A DNA stretch of 64,000 nucleotides from Clostridium formicaceticum (GTDB taxonomy: Bacteria; Bacillota; Clostridia; Peptostreptococcales; Natronincolaceae). The notes under the pieces are model-generated. The model did not search any database. It saw only the letters and a program-made list of their open reading frames with translations, and was not told where the DNA came from. The position numbers were made by a program, and so were the translations under genes. The stretch's first letter is position 1, and every line of letters begins with the position of its first letter. The DNA lies in assembly GCF_001854185.1 (NCBI RefSeq), contig NZ_CP017603.1, positions 3,968,001 to 4,032,000 on the forward strand, given 5' to 3'. Positions 55,190 through 62,103 of this stretch are shown here, one piece after another.

Positions 55190-55579
55190 TCAATTACTAC
55201 AACTCTTTTGATGTAACAGAAGATCTTTTAAATCAACTATATAACCTCCAGATATTAATATATCTAAACCCAATAGTCCATTTATATCTTCATATTGAAA
55301 TGATGTAAAGTCTAATTTATAATGCTTCAATCTATAACTTCCTGTATTTACCTCATCAACTTTCTTCGAAAAAGCATGTTCTTTTCCTCCGATGCCATAA
55401 GAAACGACTAACTCGTCTTCAGCAGCCACCTTTATGCCAATATCATCCACACATTCCTGAGAAAGCAAAGTCTCCGATGCACCAGTATCAATAACAATAT
55501 TATTAATTTTCTTCTTTTGTCCCTTATAGACAACTTCAATAGTCGTGAAAAGCAGTCCATTTCTATACTCAATTTTCAT
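55190..55579 (-). CDS. Retropepsin-like aspartic protease (cassette 3)
   Basis: The protein has 129 residues. The catalytic DTG lies in NNIVIDTGASETLLS near residue 32, and the flap-side GLLGLDIL near residue 102, as in single-domain retroviral-type proteases that work as dimers. It starts 1 bp after the upstream 80-residue gene, so the two form a pair in one cassette. Targets are unknown. A role with the small partner, as substrate or inhibitor, is conceivable. Confidence 0.87.
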   Translation of the reverse strand: MKIEYRNGLLFTTIEVVYKGQKKKINNIVIDTGASETLLSQECVDDIGIKVAAEDELVVSYGIGGKEHAFSKKVDEVNTGSYRLKHYKLDFTSFQYEDINGLLGLDILISGGYIVDLKDLLLHQKSCSN

Positions 55580-55580
55580 A

Positions 55581-55823
55581 TTAATATGCTCTCCTCAAAC
55601 CTATTCTTGTCCTAATTTTGAGTTTTACTTTATCTTTTGAGGTATGATAAACAAGAATATTATCTTTAGCATTTAACAATTCTCTAGTAGCGTTTTCTTC
55701 TTCTACAGGACCAATCAAAGCAATTTCATCAACATACTCAATATCAGCTTCAATATGAGATTTTAAAATTTGAAATTTAACAAATTGATTTGGATATAAC
55801 TCTTTAACTTCTTGCCACTTCAT
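55581..55823 (-). CDS. Small protein paired with the retropepsin-like protease (cassette 3)
   Basis: The protein has 80 residues, beginning MKWQEVKELYPNQFVKF. It is acidic in the middle and basic at the C-terminus, with no membrane segment. Small proteins of this shape commonly sit directly before retropepsin-like genes. GGAGGG precedes the ATG. Function unknown. Confidence 0.75.
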   Translation of the reverse strand: MKWQEVKELYPNQFVKFQILKSHIEADIEYVDEIALIGPVEEENATRELLNAKDNILVYHTSKDKVKLKIRTRIGLRRAY

Positions 55824-55890
55824 AATTATCCCTCCATTCCTTGTAGAAACTAGCTTATATATTAATTATATCATAATGTTTAACATTATT

Positions 55891-55923
55891 AAAAAAGCTA
55901 CAAAACACTACCCTAGCTTTTTT
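55891..55923 (-). terminator. Hairpin at the start of cassette 3
   Basis: AAAAAAGCTA and TAGCTTTTTT pair around an 13-base loop and are followed by T on the minus strand. It lies between site D and the cassette's first gene, so it would block read-through from cassette 2. Confidence 0.65.
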
Positions 55924-55942
55924 ATTATGGAAAAATAATGTC

Positions 55943-56083
55943 ATCTAACGGTTTGTTTCTCCGACGTCCGCCAACCTTAGATAACTCCTATCTTAGGTTG
56001 GCGGATGTGGGCAGGATGACCTCATGCTCTCACTCCAGAGACCTTCTTCATGCTGTGCCCCTTGTGGAGAAGTATTGTTAGCT
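55943..56083 (-). other. attC-like recombination site D (cassette 2), uninterrupted
   Basis: Minus-strand order: box AGCTAAC (56083-56077), spacer AATAC, arm TTCTCC, interior, arm GGAGAAA, spacer CAAACC, box GTTAGAT (55949-55943). The interior has the perfect hairpin CCGCCAACCTTAGATA / TATCTTAGGTTGGCGG. It is the clearest complete example, 141 bp, and directly shows the uninterrupted box in which introns 1 and 3 sit elsewhere. Confidence 0.88.
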
Positions 56084-56158
56084 GTAGTCGGACGCCCCAC
56101 AGAGCCAGATTGCCCCACGGATGGGGCACCCCCAGACAAATTCTTACTACCTATGCCA

Positions 56159-56599
56159 CTACAGCCATTTGACAAACCCTGTTTTATCCTCGCTATTATA
56201 TCCGACCTGTTTGTAAAAGTTTAACGTACTCTCTTTCTTGGAACCTGTCATCAACATCATCTTATAACAGTTTTCTTTTATAGCAAGCTTTTTTGCATAA
56301 TTCAAAATAGCTGTTGCATACCCTTTTCCTCGACATTTTTCATCTGTTATAACATTTTCAATAAGAGCATAGGGCTGTTGGCTATGGGTCAGATTAGGAA
56401 TGATCACTACAACACAGGAGGAAACTATTCTTTCATTCACACATCCTACAAGAATATGATGATTCCTATCTTCCAGTATCTTTCTCCACAGTTCTTCTAT
56501 TTCATAATTAACTACAGGCATCGGATTATTATGTAATTGTGTATACAACTCCAGTAATCCGTTCAAATCATCTTTTTGAATTTGTCTTATTTCTAGCAT
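56159..56599 (-). CDS. GNAT-family N-acetyltransferase (cassette 2)
   Basis: The protein has 146 residues and a complete GNAT fold. The acetyl-CoA loop is in DEKCRGKGYATAILNYAKK and the closing strand in STLNFYKQVGYNSEDKTGFV. Acceptor substrate unknown. GGGGGTGT precedes the ATG. A GC-rich hairpin (TGCCCCA/TGGGGCA at 56111-56128) follows it. GNAT genes are frequent integron cargo. Confidence 0.92.
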   Translation of the reverse strand: MLEIRQIQKDDLNGLLELYTQLHNNPMPVVNYEIEELWRKILEDRNHHILVGCVNERIVSSCVVVIIPNLTHSQQPYALIENVITDEKCRGKGYATAILNYAKKLAIKENCYKMMLMTGSKKESTLNFYKQVGYNSEDKTGFVKWL

Positions 56600-56692
56600 T
56601 GTACACCCCCATTGAATAAACTTCGATATGTTATCAATGAAATCTTCAAAGGCTTTTCTTAAAAAGTAATACTCCAGCGCCCTGCTTACTAA

Positions 56693-56733
56693 ATCGGCGC
56701 ATGAATGCGCCGGCCTTTGCGTCCGATTTCATC
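56693..56733 (-). other. GC-rich stem-loop at the start of cassette 2
   Basis: GGCGCAT / ATGCGCC with flanking AAATCGG / CCGATTT lies right at the 3' end of intron 3. It resembles the element at 53005-53052. Both start within the cassette's own completed core box. Confidence 0.6.
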
Positions 56734-58656
56734 GTCACGGTAGACACGCCGGTTACCCGACGTACCCCGCACAGATCCCGGCGTGCGAAACTACCGCACC
56801 GGGCTCTTCAGGAATATTCAGTTCCGTAATCCGGCAATTTAATATTGAAATTCTAACTGGTGGTCACTACTCTCTACAATCTTTGGTTTTAATACTCCAT
56901 ACCATTTCATTAGTCTAGTGAATTCACTCCAATTGAAGCTTTTTCTCTGACTTCGTCTGTTTAACCACTTGTATAATGTCTCAATGGCTATGGTATAGAA
57001 TTTCCATAGACTTTCGTAGTTGCCAATCAATCCATAATAGTTAAAATATCCCCTTAGCTTTTTATTTAGCATCTCGGTTATTTTCCTCAGTCGATTATTT
57101 CTATTTTCCTTGCACCATTCTTTAAAATTCTGCAATGATGCTCTTAGTTTCTTCTTTGAAGTGCATCTCTTGATAATGTCTTTTCCCTTTAGAGATACCC
57201 CCCATCGAAACTCGAATCCAAGAAAATCAAAATGGGTATTCTCTACCTTCCGAAACCTTGAAAAGCTAATTATGTTGGTCTTTTCCTCAGCTAGTTCTAG
57301 CTCAAATTTTCTTAGTCTTTTTCCCAGCGCTTTGTAGAATCTATCTGCATCTTTCTTATATCGAAAGGCGCATACAAAGTCATCAGCGTACCTGCATAGG
57401 TAGGCTTCACCTTCACACCTTCTTTTCACACCTTTTTCAAACCAAAGATCTAAGGCGTAGTGTAGATATATGTTGGCTAAAATTGGACTTATGATCCCAC
57501 CTTGGGGTGTCCCTGTAGCTGGATGTATCACTAAATGATTAGCATCAAGTATTCCTGCTTTTAACCATTTTCTGATTAAACCAACAAGAGCACTATCATC
57601 TACTCTCTCTTCAATCATCCTGATTAGCCACTCGTGGTTGATGTTATTGAAGAATCCTTTGATATCAGCTTCTACTATATAACTATACTTGTTGAACTGT
57701 AACTCTTTCGTTAGGTCTTTGATTCCCTTATGAGCCCCTATTTTTGGACGATACCCATAGCTACAATCTAGAAAATCTTCTTCATAGATTACTTCTAGTA
57801 TCTTGGCTACCGCTCTTTGAACTAGTTTGTCTGATAATGCCGGAATACCAAGTGGACGACTTTCATTCTTTCCCTTTGGAATATTAACTCTACGGACCAG
57901 TTTTGTCCGATATCTTTTCTCTTTTAGGTTACTGACGATTTCTTTGATGTTTGCTCTTAGATTCAACTTGAATTCTTTGGCTGTAATTTCATCTACTCCA
58001 GCCGATGCTTTCTTATTTAATTCCTTCCAAGCTTCCATCAAAGTATCTTCGTTTAGTAGTTGATAGAGATTTTGAAATCGGTGTTTTTCATTTTCTTTTG
58101 CCTTCTGCCTTATTCCACGCAGTGAGGTTTGCATTAGTTTGTCCAGCCCGACATGTCCGGCTAATGTTTCCTTTGCGAAGTACATATCCCTGTCAACTCC
58201 TTCCCCATGTAGTTGGTTCTCCCAACCTCAGAGTACTATGGGTTGATCCGAACCCTGTAGTATCATCGACCGTCCTATTTTTCGGTTGGATAGGTCTACC
58301 AGTTTTTCACTGGAACCTACAGATCCTCCCAAGTTCCTGACATTTCTCTTCATACATGCCACGTTCTAGGACCCCGACAGATCCTTCAGAATCTCACCTG
58401 TAACGATTCTATTGTATTGACTTCCGTGACGTTAAACACGTCGTCATCTGCACTTTTCCTATTTCTAGGTATACGATTTACGGGGCTCAATATTCTTCAG
58501 GGATTACGGTCTCCCTTATGGCCTATATGATTCTCTGTGTACGCTTCACCTTTGCTGTCACCAGCATCGGCGCAACACTCGATACAGGTGGTTGGTTAGA
58601 CCTTACCTGACAGGGACTTTCACCTTGTAAGAAATGCCAAGCTTTGCTTGGCGCAC
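56734..58656 (-). mobile_element. Group IIC intron 3 (1923 bp) inserted in an attC core box
   Basis: Minus-strand ends GTGCGCCAAGCAAAGC (58656) and CTACCGTGAC (56734) match those of introns 1 and 2, while the interior is clearly diverged (many substitutions throughout). Domain V reads GAGCCCGGTGCGGTAG... with the same stem. Exons join to CCGTTA|GATGAAAT, giving the box GTTAGAT. Confidence 0.9.
56839..58185 (-). CDS. ltrA: Group II intron reverse transcriptase/maturase (class C, intron 3)
   Basis: The protein has 448 residues. It has the same domain order as intron 1's protein with YADD in LCRYADDFVCAF and an intact maturase tail (FNWSEFTRLMKWYGV), but many conservative changes. No endonuclease domain. 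It is an older, independent lineage member that is still open. Confidence 0.95.
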   Translation of the reverse strand: MYFAKETLAGHVGLDKLMQTSLRGIRQKAKENEKHRFQNLYQLLNEDTLMEAWKELNKKASAGVDEITAKEFKLNLRANIKEIVSNLKEKRYRTKLVRRVNIPKGKNESRPLGIPALSDKLVQRAVAKILEVIYEEDFLDCSYGYRPKIGAHKGIKDLTKELQFNKYSYIVEADIKGFFNNINHEWLIRMIEERVDDSALVGLIRKWLKAGILDANHLVIHPATGTPQGGIISPILANIYLHYALDLWFEKGVKRRCEGEAYLCRYADDFVCAFRYKKDADRFYKALGKRLRKFELELAEEKTNIISFSRFRKVENTHFDFLGFEFRWGVSLKGKDIIKRCTSKKKLRASLQNFKEWCKENRNNRLRKITEMLNKKLRGYFNYYGLIGNYESLWKFYTIAIETLYKWLNRRSQRKSFNWSEFTRLMKWYGVLKPKIVESSDHQLEFQY

Positions 58657-58801
58657 TAACGGTCTCGCATTTGCGACGTCCCTGAATCGGACCAATAGGA
58701 ATACCCCTTGGCGGAGCTTGGCTCCCGGTGAAGGGATGGGGTGCGCTGACTTTTCCCTTAACACGTGCTTCCAGCACCTTTATGCAAATGTATTGTTATA
58801 G
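58657..58801 (-). other. attC-like recombination site C (cassette 1)
   Basis: Minus-strand order: box CTATAAC (58801-58795), spacer AAT, arm ACATTTGC, interior like that of site B, arm GCAAATGC, spacer GAGACC, box GTTA (58660-58657) completed to GTTAGAT across intron 3. CTATAAC is the exact complement of the box GTTATAG at 59618-59612, where this cassette begins, as expected if both came from one circular cassette. Confidence 0.85.
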
Positions 58802-58934
58802 GTAGTGATGACGCTTTTTACTTCTATAATCCTTCGTATAGAAAAGACGATGCTACTTAAAGATTAATTTAAATTCCTTCATATTATAAAAAATGTAACA
58901 TTTGAACCACCGAAAATAATGCTCATAACAAGTA

Positions 58935-59459
58935 TCAGTCAATTTTGGGAATTTTATTTACCTCTACAATAGATGTGCTTGTAGTATCACTATGCCATGT
59001 GATGTGTTTAATATACAGTTTATATAGTTCATCAGATGTAGCGATAACTGTATGGTTTGTAAGCATGATAGCAAATTTTGTCATGCTATCATTGATTAGC
59101 AGGTAAGGAACAAGCTCCATATCTTCTGCCAATTTAAAGACACCTTTGTAAAAATATATTATATATTGTGTGTTGTCTTCACCATTCCATGTAATAGATG
59201 TTTGTAAATCACTTCTATCCGTTTTTTCTGCATATGGAATTAAAAATTCTCCAATAAATCTTTCTTTTTTTCTAAATAGATAGTTACTCTTTTCACCATT
59301 CATCACCAGCGTCGTCTGACCAACTGCAACACCGTTCTCATAGATATTAGCAGTTATCTGCTGATTTATATTTTTATTAAATGGGATTTTATCAATAATC
59401 CATATACTTATCACCAACAGAATGGCAATAACAATAATAGTTTTTAACTTCTGTTTCAT
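58935..59459 (-). CDS. Membrane-anchored protein of unknown function (cassette 1)
   Basis: The protein has 174 residues. I choose the ATG at 59459, since AAGGAGG lies 8 bases upstream; the frame is open for 21 more codons without a site. One membrane helix (TIIVIAILLVISIWII) is followed by a beta-rich extracytoplasmic part with no cysteine. I do not recognise the family. It is the first cassette next to the recombinase. Confidence 0.75.
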   Translation of the reverse strand: MKQKLKTIIVIAILLVISIWIIDKIPFNKNINQQITANIYENGVAVGQTTLVMNGEKSNYLFRKKERFIGEFLIPYAEKTDRSDLQTSITWNGEDNTQYIIYFYKGVFKLAEDMELVPYLLINDSMTKFAIMLTNHTVIATSDELYKLYIKHITWHSDTTSTSIVEVNKIPKID

Positions 59460-59611
59460 CTTACACCCTCCTTCCGTAAAATATAAAGAATCTTTGTCCA
59501 CATAACAAATCAAGTTTACCACAAATAAATTTATATAATCTATTATCTATCTTCAAAACACTTCTTTTTTATTAAACAAGACCTAAAAAACAGCCCCGAT
59601 ATCATCATTGC

Positions 59612-59685
59612 CTATAACGATTAGATTTCCGACCCAAAGTTCGTTTTTTATTCCAAAGTAGAAGGATTTGCGAACCATGGTTCGG
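59612..59685 (-). other. Candidate attI-like site
   Basis: Between the recombinase stop (59711) and cassette 1, the minus strand has the core box CGTTATAGGC (box GTTATAG 59618-59612). A 14-bp perfect palindrome (CGAACCATGGTTCG, 59672-59685) lies about 54 bp upstream. attI sites have one core box plus accessory integrase-binding sites and no long hairpin, which fits. The box is inferred from its match with site C and has not been shown to be used. Confidence 0.55.
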
Positions 59686-59710
59686 GAACATCTGCTTATA
59701 GTTGTATATT

Positions 59711-60730
59711 CTATCTCGTTAATAATCTGTCCAACGGACTCTTTATTTTACTTATATTTGCTTCAGTTACATATGTATATATTTCTGTAGTTTTAGAGCT
59801 TGAATGTCCTAAAAGTTCTTGAATATATCTAAGGTCAGTTCCTTGCTCTAAAAGATGTGTAGCAAAAGAATGTCTTAAACTATGTACTGAAACATTCTTG
59901 TTTATTTTAGCTTTCTTACACGCATTTGCAAATATTTTCTGGACGGAGCGCTCTGTTAGAAAGCTATTATCTTTTCCCCCTGGGAATAACCAATTCTCAG
60001 GTCTTTCTATCCTAGCATATTTTCTTAGCATATCTAACGCAACTTCAGAAAGAATAGTATATCTATCTTTTCTACCCTTTCCTTGTCTTATATGTATTAG
60101 CATTCTATCACTATCAATATCATCTACCTTTAGTCTTACTACTTCACCGACTCTAAGACCTGCTGAATAAGTTAAGAACAATATTGATTTATGCTTAGTG
60201 TTGCTAACAGAGTCCAATATAGATATTACTTCTTTTTGACTTAGAATATTTGGTAGCTTTTTTTCTCTTTTAGGACGAGGTAAGTCATATAATACTTTTC
60301 CTTTTTTTAGTACATACTCGTAATAGATTTTTATTGCACTTAATGCCTGATTCACAAAAGTATGCGAGTTTTGCTGTTCATTAAATAAATAATACATGTA
60401 CTTTTCAACACCCTCTTTCTCCAATACTTTAGTATTATTATTAAATGTAAGAAAGCGTCGTATATGCCCTTTATATGCCTTTTTAGTTTTTGAGCTATAC
60501 CCTATAAGTGTTAACTGCTTTTCTAGCTGACTTAATGTCGAATTTATATCAAGTAAGTTACTATCATTATTGTTTTTAATAAATGGATTTAATGATTTGT
60601 CCCAGCTTACATTGTCATTTACAAAAACTCTTATTAGACTATTTATGCTTTTAACATTATTAGGAACTACCCAGCATTTTTTATGTGGCTGCCACCGCCT
60701 TCCTTCAACCTTCTTAATCTTTTTTACCAA
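59711..60730 (-). CDS. Tyrosine recombinase beside the cassette array (XerC/D-like; not canonical IntI)
   Basis: At least 339 residues. Catalytic residues: Arg in SAGLRVGEVVRL (near 190), Lys in GKGRKDR, HxxR in HSLRHSFATHLL (near 282-285), His in LGHSSSKT and Tyr in TEIYTYV (near 318). The C-terminus KSPLDRL resembles the IntI ending RSPLD. The IntI-specific insertion before the second catalytic box is absent. An N-terminal GRRWQPHKKCWVVP arm precedes the core-binding domain. Only a TTG without a site starts the frame at 60730. Homology runs upstream to 60790 (IHVSFEYNDEL), and an ATG at 60795 behind AGGAGGG is one base out of frame, suggesting a one-base loss near the start. Confidence 0.85.
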   Translation of the reverse strand: MVKKIKKVEGRRWQPHKKCWVVPNNVKSINSLIRVFVNDNVSWDKSLNPFIKNNNDSNLLDINSTLSQLEKQLTLIGYSSKTKKAYKGHIRRFLTFNNNTKVLEKEGVEKYMYYLFNEQQNSHTFVNQALSAIKIYYEYVLKKGKVLYDLPRPKREKKLPNILSQKEVISILDSVSNTKHKSILFLTYSAGLRVGEVVRLKVDDIDSDRMLIHIRQGKGRKDRYTILSEVALDMLRKYARIERPENWLFPGGKDNSFLTERSVQKIFANACKKAKINKNVSVHSLRHSFATHLLEQGTDLRYIQELLGHSSSKTTEIYTYVTEANISKIKSPLDRLLTR

Positions 60731-61062
60731 TTCATCATTATACTCAAATGATACGTGAATTTCTCTATCATTTATTCTTTTAATTTTTATCCCATATACC
60801 CTCCTCTTTCCTAAAAGACTTCTTTAAAGATAAATTTAATCTACTCCTATAATTCTACAAAACCTATATAAATCCTTTTGTTTTTTTACAAATAATGTCA
60901 ATTTTTCCATTGAAATCTAGGCAAGAAAAAAGCAGAGAGTTTAGTTCTCGACTTTTTGTTGTAGCAATATATAGTATATAAATTAGCTGTCGTCTATTAA
61001 GCCCTAAACCTATTTTGAAAGATTTATTGAATAAACCTGTCCCTTTCAATAATTAGTATAAA

Positions 61063-61083
61063 TAGGCGTTTCACAAACGCCTA
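61063..61083. terminator. Perfect 9-bp hairpin
   Basis: TAGGCGTTT-CAC-AAACGCCTA stands 30 bp upstream of the gene at 61113. The tract 60806-61112 holds no convincing gene. T residues follow on the minus strand only, so it may be a weak minus-strand terminator or a leader hairpin. Confidence 0.5.
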
Positions 61084-61112
61084 AAATTAAAATAAAAGAA
61101 AGGAGGTCTTGT

Positions 61113-61457
61113 ATGAGAATTGCTGGAATATCTAATTTCTATGTTTCTACAATAAACAATCGCTTGGATTTAAGAAATGTTAAGCGTGCTAAACTAGAAG
61201 TAAATATACCCGAACCACATCACAAAAATGTTTATACCTATGTAAGTGGGTTTGAAACATACTCTAATAAATCAATGAGTAACTTTCTCACAACATTTAG
61301 AAATATTGAGGCAAAGGGATCTGAGTGGCAGTGTGATACAATAGCACTACCTACAGGTGAAACATTTCAACTTAAGCAACTTAAGCAATTTAAGTATGAT
61401 AATTCGGAAAATTTACGCAAAATTAATGTAGTTAATTTAATTGATATCCAAATATAA
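61113..61457 (+). CDS. Small protein of unknown function
   Basis: The protein has 114 residues, with AAGGAGGTCTTGT right before the ATG, a strong site that supports a real gene. It begins MRIAGISNFYVSTINNR and is mostly polar, with no membrane helix. No family recognised. It is the only plus-strand gene in this part. Confidence 0.6.
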   Translation: MRIAGISNFYVSTINNRLDLRNVKRAKLEVNIPEPHHKNVYTYVSGFETYSNKSMSNFLTTFRNIEAKGSEWQCDTIALPTGETFQLKQLKQFKYDNSENLRKINVVNLIDIQI

Positions 61458-61745
61458 TAATAAGCGTAACCGCCAAAGAGAATTGACGTATAGCAATAAA
61501 ATATAATAGTTGATATAAAAAATAATATAATGTATATGCTAAGCAATTTACTAGGATTAATGGTTGGTATAATTTCATAGTTCGGGAAGACAAAATATAT
61601 TATATCATCTGCCAATAATGCACAGATTCCAATGATTTCTTTCCCATGCTTTCTAATAAATGTAACCCTTGAATACTTAGCTTTATGCTCTAAGTATTTT
61701 AATTTAACTACACCAGTATTTTAAAAAAATAATTATTTCTTTCAT
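61367..61745 (-). pseudogene. Small membrane protein, frameshifted near its start
   Basis: An ATG at 61745 follows GGGAGA and reads MKEIIIFLK before a stop. The adjacent frame, entered at a T7 run, continues with VVKLKYLEHKAKYSRVTFIR, a polar stretch and two membrane helices (near SIYIILFFISTIIFYCY). One base change in the T run would join the two. The tail overlaps the plus-strand gene at 61113. Confidence 0.5.
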
Positions 61746-62103
61746 CAAAGTCTCCCTTTTCTCTATGCTTAAAAACTAACCAAATAGTACTAATTCACAC
61801 CGTACTCTCTCTCTATTGTTTATAACATCATTAGCATGAACTAACTACTAGCCGAATCTGGAACTAGTTGTGAATTAATTATAATAATGCCAGATTAAAT
61901 AAAGTCATACTTATCTTCATCATGATTTCTAATTTTGCTCTCCAATAATCTCCAGTTCCCTTTCTATTGTCTGATGCATTAGATAATGTTCACCTTTAAC
62001 AATCCTAAAGAAAAATTAACTTCAACCTTTTTTTCGAAACTTTCCAACAAACCTCCCTCCACTGAATCATGGGTTTAGATGAAGCACTTCTTGATTAGGA
62101 AAA
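61746..62103. other. Gene-free stretch
   Basis: AT-rich DNA with only a short minus-strand fragment (HYLMHQTIERELEIIGEQN) that is too short to classify. No hairpin or repeat stands out. Confidence 0.5.

Noticed and set aside
50964-58801. Repeated palindromes as a CRISPR array or ordinary terminators
   Set aside because: The units are 125-165 bp, imperfect, separated by whole genes of 0.6-1 kb, share box motifs at both ends and lack T runs; they are neither short direct repeats with spacers nor simple terminators.
59711-60730. Naming the recombinase intI
   Set aside because: The segment specific to integron integrases is missing, so the name would overstate the evidence even though the setting is integron-like.
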